A stretch of 64,000 bases of DNA from Flintibacter sp. KGMB00164 (GCF_008727735.1 NZ_CP044227.1:1364001-1428000), one strand, 5' to 3'; shown: positions 32,860 through 40,845, numbered from the stretch's first letter. Notes: a model not told the origin generated them from the letters alone. A program made the numbers and translations.

Positions 32860-32882
32860 TTCACATTTGGGAGGAGATCACG

Positions 32883-33455
32883 ATGACAAGAGAGCAGGCC
32901 TGGGCATTGCTGACCCAGTATAATAAGGAGCCCTTTCACCTCCGCCACGCCATTACGGTGGAGCATGTGATGGGCTGGTTTGCCCAAAAACTGGGCTACG
33001 GGGAGGAGAAGGAGTTCTGGTCCCAGGTTGGGCTGCTCCACGATCTGGATTTTGAGATGTGGCCGGAGGAGCACTGTGTCAAGTCTCAGGAGCTGATGCG
33101 CGAGGCTGGCGTGGATGAGGCCATCATCCGGGCCACTGCCTGTCACGGTTGGGGCCACTGTGTGGACATCAAGCCGGAGCACGAGATGGAGAAGGTGCTC
33201 TTTGCCTGCGACGAGCTGACCGGACTGATCGGTGCCGCCGCTCTCATGCGTCCCTCCAAGAGTGTGTCCGATATGGAGCTCAAATCCCTGAAAAAGAAGT
33301 TTAAGGATAAGAAGTTTGCCGCCGGCTGCTCTCGGGATGTGATCGCCCAGGGGGCTGAGATGCTGGGCTGGGATCTGGATAAGCTGCTGGATCTTACCTT
33401 GTCCGCCATGCGGGATGAAGAAGAGGCCATCGAGGCCGCTGTGGCTGCCCTTTAA
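32883..33455 (+). CDS. HD-domain phosphohydrolase
   Basis: 190 aa. HD superfamily metal-binding residues: H near residue 20 (PFHLRHAITVEHV), the HD pair in VGLLHDLDFEMWPE near 52, and ATACHGWGHC near 88, followed by a conserved aspartate in FACDELTG. Such proteins hydrolyse nucleotides or phosphomonoesters; the exact substrate is not clear. The start follows GGGAGGAGATCACG. Single gene with its own promoter. Confidence 0.87.
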   Translation: MTREQAWALLTQYNKEPFHLRHAITVEHVMGWFAQKLGYGEEKEFWSQVGLLHDLDFEMWPEEHCVKSQELMREAGVDEAIIRATACHGWGHCVDIKPEHEMEKVLFACDELTGLIGAAALMRPSKSVSDMELKSLKKKFKDKKFAAGCSRDVIAQGAEMLGWDLDKLLDLTLSAMRDEEEAIEAAVAAL

Positions 33456-33475
33456 CAGAGGACAGGGGATTGGGG

Positions 33476-33504
33476 TTGACAACCGCTTTTTCCCATGTTA
33501 CCAT
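33476..33504 (+). promoter_or_regulatory. Promoter of the leader RNA and OadB gene
   Basis: TTGACA, 17-bp spacer, TACCAT; transcription should begin near 33511, right at the structured leader. Confidence 0.75.
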
Positions 33505-33510
33505 GAAACC

Positions 33511-33600
33511 ACAAAGGGGAGTAGTCGGCACAGCGTCTGCTGTGCGGTAGGACCAACAAGCATGGGGGAGTTATCCCTCTGGTTTTGCCTGAAATGACCA
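33511..33600 (+). ncRNA. Structured leader RNA, candidate riboswitch (yybP-ykoY-like)
   Basis: About 90 nt between the promoter and a strong terminator. It has AAAGGGGAGTAG at 33513-33524, the hallmark 5' loop of the yybP-ykoY (Mn2+) riboswitch, then hairpin GCACAGC-GTCT-GCTGTGC (33528-33545) and a second arm AGGACCA/TGGTTTTGCCT (33549-33590) topped by GGGGGAG...CCCTC. The 3' loop reads CCAGACC where yybP-ykoY has CGAGACC, and the CAAAGG of the 5' strand does not find its usual CCTTTG partner. A divergent member or a different aptamer, placed before a cation-pump gene. Confidence 0.55.
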
Positions 33601-33637
33601 GACCTGCGTTCCGATTCGGAACGCAGGTCTTTTTTCT
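33598..33637 (+). terminator. Leader terminator before the OadB gene
   Basis: Perfect stem AGACCTGCGTTCCG / CGGAACGCAGGTCT around ATT, followed by a T run. It stands 80 bp before the OadB start, so it must be bypassed for expression. The 5' arm begins inside the aptamer-like CCAGACC, which would let ligand binding and termination exclude each other. Confidence 0.9.
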
Positions 33638-33716
33638 TACCTGTCTGGGCAAACTCTACCGTGCGGAGCGCTGTCTCCCAAAAATGCCGGCGCAGATCAA
33701 CAAGGGAGGAAATCAC

Positions 33717-34862
33717 ATGGAATTTTTGTGGGAAAGCCTGCTGTCCATCACCTGGCAGCAGCTGGTCATGTATGTTGTGGGCGGATTGCTCATCTGGCTG
33801 GCCATTGAGAAAGGCTTTGAGCCCGCCCTGCTCTTGCCCATGGGGTTTGGCGCTATCCTGGTCAATCTGCCTACTTCGGGCGTGATCAACCAAGTGACCG
33901 CCGGAGTGGGGGAGACCCACGGCATTATCCAGTGGCTCTTTGAGGTTGGCATCAGTGCCAGTGAGGCCATGCCCATCCTGCTGTTCATCGGCATTGGAGC
34001 CATGATCGACTTTGGTCCCCTGCTGGCCAACCCCAAGCTCTTCCTGTGCGGCGCTGCCGCTCAGGCGGGCATTTTCCTCACCATCCTCCTGGCCGCTGCC
34101 CTGGGCTTTGATATGAAGGACGCCGCCTCCATCGGTATCATCGGCGCCGCTGACGGCCCCACCTCCATCCTGGTCTCCCAGGTGCTCCACTCCAACTATG
34201 TGGGAGCCATCGCGGTGGCTGCCTACTCCTATATGGCCTTGGTACCCATCATCCAGCCCTTTGCCATCAAGCTGGTGACCACTAAGAAGGACCGGGCCAT
34301 GCGGATGCCCTATCGGGCCCAGGGCGTGTCCAAGCGGCTGCGCATCCTGTTCCCCATTATCGTCTCGGTGATCGCCGGGCTGGTAGCCCCCTCCTCGGTG
34401 GCTCTGGTGGGCTTTCTCATGTTCGGCAATCTCATCCGGGAGTGCGGAGTGCTCACCACCCTGTCTAAGACCGCCCAGAATGAGCTGGCCAACCTGATTA
34501 CTCTGCTGCTGGGCATCACCATCTCCTTCTCTATGAAGGCGGACCAATTTGTAAAGCCTGAGACGCTGCTCATCATGGTGCTGGGCCTGGTGGCCTTTGT
34601 GCTGGATTCTGTGGTGGGTGTACTGTTTGTGAAGGTGCTCAACCTCTTCACCCCCAAGAACAAGATCAATCCTATGGTGGGTGCGGCGGGCATCTCCGCC
34701 TTCCCCATGTCCTCCCGTGTCATTGAAAAGCTGGGACAGGAGGCCGACCCCCAGAATCATCTGCTGATGCACGCAGTGGCCGCCAACGTATCCGGACAGA
34801 TCGCCTCGGTGGTGGCTGGCGGCGTGATCCTGCAGTACTGTGCCACCCATATGATCGGCTGA
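33717..34862 (+). CDS. Sodium-pumping decarboxylase, beta subunit (OadB/GcdB/MmdB type)
   Basis: 381 aa integral membrane protein with about 9-10 membrane segments. GIIGAADGPTSILVSQ near residue 138 holds the conserved aspartate used for Na+ translocation, and GITISFSMKADQF near 265 and VGAAGISAFPMSSRV near 322 are also family hallmarks. In complete pumps it couples decarboxylation of carboxybiotin to Na+ export. No carboxyltransferase or biotin-carrier gene is adjacent, so the substrate (oxaloacetate, glutaconyl-CoA, methylmalonyl-CoA) cannot be named. Start after AAGGGAGGAAATCAC. Confidence 0.93.
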   Translation: MEFLWESLLSITWQQLVMYVVGGLLIWLAIEKGFEPALLLPMGFGAILVNLPTSGVINQVTAGVGETHGIIQWLFEVGISASEAMPILLFIGIGAMIDFGPLLANPKLFLCGAAAQAGIFLTILLAAALGFDMKDAASIGIIGAADGPTSILVSQVLHSNYVGAIAVAAYSYMALVPIIQPFAIKLVTTKKDRAMRMPYRAQGVSKRLRILFPIIVSVIAGLVAPSSVALVGFLMFGNLIRECGVLTTLSKTAQNELANLITLLLGITISFSMKADQFVKPETLLIMVLGLVAFVLDSVVGVLFVKVLNLFTPKNKINPMVGAAGISAFPMSSRVIEKLGQEADPQNHLLMHAVAANVSGQIASVVAGGVILQYCATHMIG

Positions 34863-34881
34863 GCGTAAGGAGGAGACGAAT

Positions 34882-35010
34882 ATGAACATGGAAAACATCG
34901 GCCTGGCCTTGGAGATGATGGGCCAGGGAATGCTGGGTATCTTTGTGGTGCTGGGCGTCATTGCCCTGCTGGTGGCGCTGATGCAGAAGATCGACAACCG
35001 AAAGAAGTAA
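34882..35010 (+). CDS. OadG-like small subunit, 42 aa
   Basis: Starts MNMENIGLALEMMGQGM, then one membrane segment (LGIFVVLGVIALLVALM) and a basic end DNRKK. Size, position 20 bp after the beta subunit and the single N-terminal membrane helix match the minimal gamma/delta subunit (OadG/GcdD type) that anchors the decarboxylase complex. AAGGAGGAGACGAAT precedes the ATG at 34882 (ATG at 34888 also possible). It lacks the Pro/Ala-rich, zinc-binding tail of full-length OadG. Confidence 0.75.
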   Translation: MNMENIGLALEMMGQGMLGIFVVLGVIALLVALMQKIDNRKK

Positions 35011-35023
35011 GAAGATATATTTC

Positions 35024-35055
35024 AAACAGCTCCGCTGCGGCGGAGCTGTTTTTAT
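35024..35055 (+). terminator. Terminator of the OadB-OadG pair
   Basis: Perfect stem AAACAGCTCCGC / GCGGAGCTGTTT with loop TGCG, then T. Confidence 0.88.
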
Positions 35056-35319
35056 GGAAACCCGAGCGGACGGAGATAGCGTGGAGTTGTGAAAAATGAG
35101 AAGGGGAAAAAGTACACAAAAATGCCGGAATAAATGAAAAATCGCCGTTTTTTTCAGTAGAACAGAAAAAATGCACAAGTAAAACAAGGAAAGTATAGTG
35201 ATTTTTGCCCTTGTTTCCGGGGCTCCATTTGGTTACAATGTGGTAACAAAAGTAACAGCCCGTTGCTTTTGATGTCATAATTGTTGACATAATTTTGTAA
35301 CTAAATAGGAGTGAAGACA
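35056..35319. other. AT-rich intergenic region
   Basis: No gene seen. It is markedly AT-rich with A/T tracts, holds the promoter at 35211-35239, the GGTTAC...GTAACA short inverted repeat just after its -10 (35231-35246), and ATGTCA-N7-TGACAT at 35272-35290, a possible binding site close to the next start codon. Confidence 0.5.
35211..35239 (+). promoter_or_regulatory. Promoter of the SleB-like hydrolase gene
   Basis: TTGTTT, 17-bp spacer, TACAAT, leaving a leader of about 75 nt. Confidence 0.6.
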
Positions 35320-36282
35320 ATGACACGAAAGCTGTTTTCGCTGACGCTGAGCGCCTTTGCCTTGCTTCTCCTGATGGGTGCCGGGGTGGAAGAAGATTCC
35401 GCCGGGCAGATCCAAACTGAGAAAGGGACCCGTGGGGCCCAGTTGGTTCAGACCAGCGAAACTCACGATCAGGAAGCAGACCAGGCGCACATGGTGACCG
35501 CAGTGGCGGGCTCCAGCGTGCTGACTCTGGTAGAGGACATGGACCGGACCTTGACGGTTGACGGCAAGCCGGTCTCCTCGGAGGTAAGCAAGACTCAGAA
35601 GAGCGGAACGACTTATGTGGCTCTGGTCCCTATGGCCAAGGAGCTGGACTCCTCCGTCTCTGTTGTTTGGGACGGCGGCAGTCAGACCGTGACGGTGCGC
35701 AGCAGCAAGCTGAATTTGACCGCCAAGGTTGGACAGCTGTATCTGGTGGCCAACGGCCGCTACCTGTACATCCCTGAGGGAGTACAGCTGGTAAACGGCC
35801 GGGTGACGGTCCCTCTGTCCGTGCTGACCGAGGCCTTTGACGCCTCCCTGACCTGGAACGCCGCCACCGGTGTGGTGGCTGTGACCCGGGGCAGCGGTGC
35901 GCTGACCCCCGCGGACCAGTATTATAACCAGGACGATCTGTTCTGGCTGTGCCGTATCATTTACGCCGAGAGCGGAAACCAGCCTCTGGAGGGCATGATG
36001 GCGGTGGGCAACGTAGTGCTCAACCGGGTCAACGACCCCATCTATCCCAACACCATCGTGGGCGTGCTGGCTCAGAAGAACCAGTTCACCACCTATCAGT
36101 CCGGCAAGCTGGCCTACCGCACCCCCAATGAGAACAGCGTCATCGCCGCCAAGCTGGTGCTGGACGGCGGTGTCGTGGAAGAGACCAAGGGAGCCACCCA
36201 TTTTGACTCCTGCAGCAACAGCTGGGCCTCCCGACATAAGACCTGTGTGGCCGTGATCGGCGGTCATCGGTTCTACGCTTAA
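35320..36282 (+). CDS. Secreted cell-wall hydrolase (SleB/CwlJ type) with copper-amine-oxidase-like N domain
   Basis: 320 aa. Signal peptide at residues 1-24 (LTLSAFALLLLMGAGV). Residues about 70-200 resemble the copper amine oxidase N-terminal-like repeat (VDGKPVSSEV; TYVALVPMAKEL; VWDGGSQTVTV; YIPEGVQLVNGRVTVPLSVLTEAF), a wall-binding module. Residues about 205-320 are the SleB hydrolase domain: LFWLCRIIYAESGNQPLEG with the catalytic glutamate, GNVVLNRVNDPIYPNTI, and FDSCSN. Acts on peptidoglycan outside the cell, perhaps in spore cortex lysis. ATG at 35320 follows TAGGAG. Confidence 0.88.
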   Translation: MTRKLFSLTLSAFALLLLMGAGVEEDSAGQIQTEKGTRGAQLVQTSETHDQEADQAHMVTAVAGSSVLTLVEDMDRTLTVDGKPVSSEVSKTQKSGTTYVALVPMAKELDSSVSVVWDGGSQTVTVRSSKLNLTAKVGQLYLVANGRYLYIPEGVQLVNGRVTVPLSVLTEAFDASLTWNAATGVVAVTRGSGALTPADQYYNQDDLFWLCRIIYAESGNQPLEGMMAVGNVVLNRVNDPIYPNTIVGVLAQKNQFTTYQSGKLAYRTPNENSVIAAKLVLDGGVVEETKGATHFDSCSNSWASRHKTCVAVIGGHRFYA

Positions 36283-36325
36283 AAAACGTGATCCGTCCGG
36301 ATTTCCGGGCGGATCACGTTTTTTC
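36281..36325 (+). terminator. Terminator of the SleB-like gene
   Basis: Stem AAAAAACGTGATCCGTCCGGA / (G)GGCGGATCACGTTTTTT; starts at the stop codon. Confidence 0.88.
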
Positions 36326-36387
36326 CATATTCAGGAGATTATGCAGAGAAGAAGGGAGCAGGGGTGCGGGTTTGTGAATTTTAGGGC

Positions 36388-36416
36388 TTCCTTTTTTGCA
36401 TATTCATGTATATAAT
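36388..36416 (+). promoter_or_regulatory. Promoter of the nusB cluster
   Basis: TTCCTT, 17-bp spacer, TATAAT, about 87 bp before nusB. The -35 is weak, the -10 perfect. Confidence 0.55.
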
Positions 36417-36502
36417 ATACCTTGTGAAATCAGCGTTTCCACAAGTGCGTTTTACTTTGGAACGAAAATGAACGCAGGTTACTGCGCCACGGAGGAGTCA
36501 CT

Positions 36503-36997
36503 ATGACAAGAAGTACGGCCCGCGAGATTGCGGTGCATCTGATCTTTTCTCTGGGCTTTGGCACCCAGAGCGCCGAGGAGGTCCTGGACAGCGAGCTGAC
36601 CCGGGAGCGATTTGAGGAGCTGGGTGGGGAGTCCCAGCTGTATGCCCAGTTCCCCAACGAGAAGCAGGAGCGGTATATCCGTGACCTGGTGCGTGGGGTA
36701 TTTGCCCATGGACCGGAGCTGGACGACTACATTGCCCGCTATGCGGTGGGCTGGTCCTTTGCCCGCATTCCCCGCATGGCAGCGGCCATTCTGCGCACCG
36801 CCATGTATGAGGTGCTGTATATGCCGGATATCCCCAACGCCGCCGCTATCGACGCCGCGGTGGAGATGACCAAGAAGTATGAGCCCCAGGAAGTGGCCGC
36901 TTTTGTCAACGGCATTCTGGGTACCTTTGTGCGCACGGAGTTCCCTGATACCCCCGCTAAGCCGGAGAAGAGCGACTCTGCCGGCGAGGAGGAGTAA
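36503..36997 (+). CDS. nusB: Transcription antitermination factor NusB
   Basis: 164 aa, all-helical. Binds boxA RNA with NusE/S10 and prevents early termination in rRNA operons. Family landmarks: STAREIAVHLIFSLGF at the start, FARIPRMAAAILRTAMYEVLYMPDIP and the closing AAIDAAVEMTKKYEPQEVAAFVNGILG. A 20-residue charged tail (KPEKSDSAGEEE) follows. First gene of a long co-directional run to recN; the next start lies 2 bp after its stop. Confidence 0.95.
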   Translation: MTRSTAREIAVHLIFSLGFGTQSAEEVLDSELTRERFEELGGESQLYAQFPNEKQERYIRDLVRGVFAHGPELDDYIARYAVGWSFARIPRMAAAILRTAMYEVLYMPDIPNAAAIDAAVEMTKKYEPQEVAAFVNGILGTFVRTEFPDTPAKPEKSDSAGEEE

Positions 36998-36999
36998 GT

Positions 37000-37944
37000 A
37001 TGTCCGTCTTGGCGCTGGACACCAGCAACTACACCACCTCCGCGGCAGTCTTCGACGGCCGGGAGGGGGAGAACGTGGGGCGGCTGCTTCAGGTGCGCCC
37101 CGGTGAGCTGGGCCTGCGGCAGAGCGACGCCCTGTTCCAGCACGTCAAGCAGCTGCCTCAGCTGATGGAGCAGCTGGCGTCCCAGGGACAGCTGGAAAAT
37201 ATCCAGGCCGTAGGAGCCAGCACCCGCCCCCGGGCGGTGGAGGGCTCTTACATGCCCTGCTTTTTGGCGGGAACCAGCCAGGCCCAGTGTCTGGCCCATA
37301 CCTTGGGTGTACCCTTTTTTGCCTTCTCCCACCAGCAGGGACATCTGGCGGCGGCGGCCTGGTCCGCCGGGCGGCTGGATCTGCTGGAGGGGCCGTTTTT
37401 GGCCTGGCATTTGTCGGGGGGCACCACCGAGCTGCTGCGGGCAGAGCCGGAGCAGGATGGAGTAGCTATGACGGCGGAAATCCTGGGAGGGACCAGCGAT
37501 ATTTCCGCCGGGCAGCTCATCGACCGCACCGGCGTGCTGCTGGGCCTCCAGTTCCCTGCGGGCAAGGCTTTGGATGCACTCAGTGCCCAGGCGGAGAAGG
37601 TAAAACCGTTCCCGGTAAAGGTGGAGAACTGCACTTTCTCCCTGTCGGGCATGGAAAATAAGGTAAAGCAGATGACGGAGAAGGGGGAGGCCCCGGAGAC
37701 CGTGGCCCGCTTTGCGCTGGAGACCGTGGCCCGTGCAGTGGTGAAGGCCACCCGGCAGGCGCTGGAACGCTTCCCGGGACTGCCTGTGCTGTGCTCCGGA
37801 GGCGTGGCCTCCAATTCTCTGCTGCGCCAGGTAATGGAGCGGGAGTGCGGAGCTATATTTGCTCAGCCCCGCTTTTCCACCGACAACGCCATGGGTACCG
37901 CCATTTTGACCTGGCGGGCTCTGGAGCAGGAGAGAACCCAATGA
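37000..37944 (+). CDS. TsaD/Kae1-like paralogue (ASKHA fold)
   Basis: 314 aa. Shares the TsaD/Kae1 fold: N-terminal LALDTSNYTTSAAVFDG, the metal-binding pair H111 and H115 in FSHQQGHLAAA (same spacing as TsaD), WHLSGGTTELL and the late LCSGGVASNSLLRQ. It differs from true TsaD in being about 25 aa shorter and in the STRPRAVEGSYMPCFLAG segment, where TsaD has GPGLVGALLVG. True TsaD makes t6A in tRNA; this paralogue's job is unknown. Lies between nusB and xseA, overlapping xseA by 4 nt. Confidence 0.8.
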   Translation: MSVLALDTSNYTTSAAVFDGREGENVGRLLQVRPGELGLRQSDALFQHVKQLPQLMEQLASQGQLENIQAVGASTRPRAVEGSYMPCFLAGTSQAQCLAHTLGVPFFAFSHQQGHLAAAAWSAGRLDLLEGPFLAWHLSGGTTELLRAEPEQDGVAMTAEILGGTSDISAGQLIDRTGVLLGLQFPAGKALDALSAQAEKVKPFPVKVENCTFSLSGMENKVKQMTEKGEAPETVARFALETVARAVVKATRQALERFPGLPVLCSGGVASNSLLRQVMERECGAIFAQPRFSTDNAMGTAILTWRALEQERTQ

Positions 37945-39164
37945 GACAGGAAGCGTCCATCCTTACCCCCAGTCAGGTGGGACAATATATCAAAGGCTTT
38001 ATGGACCGGGACCGGCTTCTGTCCGGTCTGTTGGTGCGGGGGGAGCTGTCCAACTATAAGATGTATCCCTCCGGTCACCACTACTTTACCCTGAAAGACC
38101 GGGAGGGGGCCCTGCGGTGCGTGATGTTCCGGGGGGATGCTGCCTCCCTGCGTTTCCGTCCTCAGAATGGGATGCAGGTCATCGCCGCCGGGCGGGTGAC
38201 CGTCTTTCCCCGGGACGGACAGTACCAGATGTACTGCGTCCGCCTCACCCCCGAGGGTGCGGGGGACTTGTTTGTGGCCTTTGAACAGTTGAAAGAACGA
38301 TTGTTGCGCCAGGGACTCTTTGCCCAGGAGCACAAGAAGCCCCTGCCTCGGATGCCGGGGCGCATCGCTCTGGTGACTTCTCCGGCGGGAGCTGCGGTAC
38401 GGGACATGCTGCGCATCCTGGGGGCCCGTTGGCCCATGGCACAGGTGCGGATTCTGCCCGTGCGGGTCCAGGGAGAGGGAGCGGCGGAGGAAATCGCCGC
38501 TGCCATCCGTTGGGCAAACCTTCATCAAGTGGCCGACCTCATGATCACCGGGCGAGGCGGTGGCTCCATGGAGGACCTGTGGGCTTTTAATGAAGAAGTG
38601 GTAGCCCAGGCGATTTATGACTCCAACATTCCGGTAATCTCCGCTGTGGGCCACGAGCCCGATGTGACCATCGCTGACTTTGTGGCCGACCTGCGGGCGG
38701 CGACCCCATCCAACGCCGCCGAACTGGCGGTGCCCGACCAAAATGAGGTGTATGCCGCTTTGCTGGGCAGCAAGCAGCGCATGGAGCAGGCGATGCGTCA
38801 GCGGCTGCTGCGCGGCCGCCAGCAGCTGGAGCGGCTGGGAAAGAGCCGGATGCTTACCGATCCCAAAGCCTATGTTCAGGATAAGCGTGTGCTGCTGGAT
38901 TACCAGAGCCGCCGCATGGACCAGGCCATGACCAATCTGTTGGCGGTTAAGCGGGCACGGACGGGACAGCTGGCCGCCGCTCTGGACGCCATGAGTCCTC
39001 TGAAGGTTCTGGGCCGGGGCTATGCCATCGCCCAGAAGCAAGACGGAGGCATCATCGCCCACACCGGCGATGCCGCGCCTGGAGAGCGATTCCGGCTGCG
39101 GGTGTCCGACGGGGAGCTGCCCTGCCGGGTGGAAGAGACCGACGCGTGTGATACGGCCCAATAA
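37941..39164 (+). CDS. xseA: Exodeoxyribonuclease VII large subunit
   Basis: 407 aa. With XseB it degrades single-stranded DNA in both directions. OB-fold at residues 1-100 (LVRGELSNYKMYPSGHHYFTLKD), then the catalytic domain with IALVTSPAGAAVRDML, MITGRGGGSMEDLWAFNEE and ISAVGHEPDVTIADFVAD, and a coiled-coil region at 270-340 that binds XseB. The ATG overlaps the upstream stop (ATGA). Confidence 0.96.
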   Translation: MRQEASILTPSQVGQYIKGFMDRDRLLSGLLVRGELSNYKMYPSGHHYFTLKDREGALRCVMFRGDAASLRFRPQNGMQVIAAGRVTVFPRDGQYQMYCVRLTPEGAGDLFVAFEQLKERLLRQGLFAQEHKKPLPRMPGRIALVTSPAGAAVRDMLRILGARWPMAQVRILPVRVQGEGAAEEIAAAIRWANLHQVADLMITGRGGGSMEDLWAFNEEVVAQAIYDSNIPVISAVGHEPDVTIADFVADLRAATPSNAAELAVPDQNEVYAALLGSKQRMEQAMRQRLLRGRQQLERLGKSRMLTDPKAYVQDKRVLLDYQSRRMDQAMTNLLAVKRARTGQLAAALDAMSPLKVLGRGYAIAQKQDGGIIAHTGDAAPGERFRLRVSDGELPCRVEETDACDTAQ

Positions 39165-39187
39165 CGGGCCGGGAAAGGATGTGCCCT

Positions 39188-39424
39188 ATGGCGCCCAAGA
39201 AGAAGCTGAGTTTTGAGGAGTCCACCGCCCGGCTGGAGGAGATTGTGAGCCTGCTGGAGCGGGGAGACGCCCCGCTGGAACAGGCTATGGCTCTTTTTGA
39301 AGAGGGAGCCGGGATTTTACGAACTTGTACCGCCATGCTGGACCAGGCGGAGCAGAAGGTTACGCTGCTTACCGCCGGACCCGACGGCCAGCCCCAGGAG
39401 CGGGAGTTTCAGGAGGAAGAGTAA
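39188..39424 (+). CDS. xseB: Exodeoxyribonuclease VII small subunit
   Basis: 78 aa. LSFEESTARLEEIVSLLERGDAPLEQAMALFEEG is the whole family motif spread over two helices. The ATG at 39188 is preferred (AAAGG, 9-nt gap) to the ATG at 39179. The stop shares one base with the ispA start (TAATG). Confidence 0.94.
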   Translation: MAPKKKLSFEESTARLEEIVSLLERGDAPLEQAMALFEEGAGILRTCTAMLDQAEQKVTLLTAGPDGQPQEREFQEEE

Positions 39425-40305
39425 TGGAACAGGACGTATTTCGCCTGCACTATGAGGCTACCCAGGCTCGGGTGGAAGAGGCTCTGCGGGAGCGGGTAGG
39501 CCAAATGGGCCGCTACGCCGACCTGCGGGAGGCGATGGAGTACTCTTTGATGGCGGGAGGCAAACGCATCCGGCCGGTGCTGGTACTGGAGAGCTGCCGC
39601 ATGTGCGGCGGTGATCCGGAGGCCGCCCTGCCCTTTGCCTGCGCGGTGGAGATGATCCACACCTATTCGCTCATTCACGACGATCTGCCCGCCATGGACG
39701 ATGACGAACTGCGCCGGGGCCGTCCCACCAACCACATGGTCTACGGGGAGGCCACAGCGATCTTGGCCGGTGACGGCCTGCTGACTGCCGCCTTTCAGAC
39801 CCTGACCCAGGCCCAGCTCACTGCCCAGCAGGTGGTGGATGCGGTAGCCTGCTTGTCCCTGGCCGCCGGGCCGGATGGCATGGTGGGCGGACAGGCGCTG
39901 GACATGGCCGGGGAGGGGCGCAGCCTCACCCGGGCAGAGCTGGAACAGCTCCAGAGCCTGAAAACCGGTGCCCTCATTGCCGCGGCCGCGGAGCTTGGCT
40001 GTATCGCCGCCGGAGGCAGTCCCGAGCAGCGGGAGTCGGTGCGGCAGTATGCCCAGTGTCTGGGCCGGGCCTTCCAGGTCCAGGACGACATTCTGGACGT
40101 GACCAGCACCGACGAGGAGCTGGGCAAGCCCACAGGTTCTGACCGGGAGAAGGAGAAGAACACCTTTGTCTCCCTGCTGGGTCTGGACCGCAGCCGGGAG
40201 CTGGTGGCAGAGCTCACCGCTCAGGCCATCTCCGCTCTGGACGGGTTTGCCAGCCCGGATTTCCTGGTGTGGCTGGCCAACACCCTGGCTCAGCGTACGA
40301 AATAA
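39424..40305 (+). CDS. ispA: Polyprenyl (farnesyl/geranyl) diphosphate synthase
   Basis: 293 aa. Condenses isopentenyl diphosphate with allylic primers. First Asp-rich motif DDLPAMDDDELRRGRPTNH near residue 80 (DDxxxxD form typical of short-chain synthases), second motif FQVQDDILDVTSTDEELGKPTGSD near 220, and AGGKRIRPVL near 42 for IPP binding. The linked dxs supplies the MEP pathway. Translationally coupled to xseB. Confidence 0.94.
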   Translation: MEQDVFRLHYEATQARVEEALRERVGQMGRYADLREAMEYSLMAGGKRIRPVLVLESCRMCGGDPEAALPFACAVEMIHTYSLIHDDLPAMDDDELRRGRPTNHMVYGEATAILAGDGLLTAAFQTLTQAQLTAQQVVDAVACLSLAAGPDGMVGGQALDMAGEGRSLTRAELEQLQSLKTGALIAAAAELGCIAAGGSPEQRESVRQYAQCLGRAFQVQDDILDVTSTDEELGKPTGSDREKEKNTFVSLLGLDRSRELVAELTAQAISALDGFASPDFLVWLANTLAQRTK

Positions 40306-40342
40306 GGCTTACCGTCTCCCAGCGGGAGAGAAAGGGGGCAGT

Positions 40343-40801
40343 ATGGATCATACAGGCTTCTTGACGGGAAACCTGACCTTGGATCTGGCAATCTTCGCTT
40401 GGTTCATTGCGCAGGTGATCAAAACACTGATCCACTTCGTGGCAAACCGGAACCTGGATCTGAAACGTATGGTGGGCAGCGGCGATATGCCCAGCTCGCA
40501 CTCTGCCTTTGTCTGTGCGGCGACTATGTCCATCGGACAGGTGTGCGGATGGCGGGACCCTCTGTTTTCTCTGTCTGCTGCCATTGCTCTGGTGGTCATG
40601 TATGACGCGTGCAACGTGCGCCGGGCGGCGGGCGAGCAGGCCAAAGTGCTTAACTATGTCATTGAGCACTGGAGCGAGATGCCCGAAGAGATGAAGCAGA
40701 AAAAGCGTTTGAACGAAAACCTGGGCCATACGCTGCCGCAGGTGATCATGGGCGCGCTTTTGGGGACTGTCATTGGTCTGGCAGGGCCGATCCTCCTTTA
40801 A
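40343..40801 (+). CDS. Divergent PAP2-family membrane protein
   Basis: 152 aa with 4 membrane segments. KRMVGSGDMPSSHSAFVCAATMS near residue 42 and NENLGHTLPQVIMGALLG near 125 contain the conserved Ser-His and His of the DUF212/YuiD (divergent PAP2) family. Probably a lipid or prenyl-phosphate phosphatase; its place between ispA and dxs suggests action on polyprenyl phosphates, as inference only. Start after AAAGGGGG. Confidence 0.87.
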   Translation: MDHTGFLTGNLTLDLAIFAWFIAQVIKTLIHFVANRNLDLKRMVGSGDMPSSHSAFVCAATMSIGQVCGWRDPLFSLSAAIALVVMYDACNVRRAAGEQAKVLNYVIEHWSEMPEEMKQKKRLNENLGHTLPQVIMGALLGTVIGLAGPILL

Positions 40802-40845
40802 TGGATCACGCCAGTGAACGCACTGGGGAGATGTGAGGGGTTACC

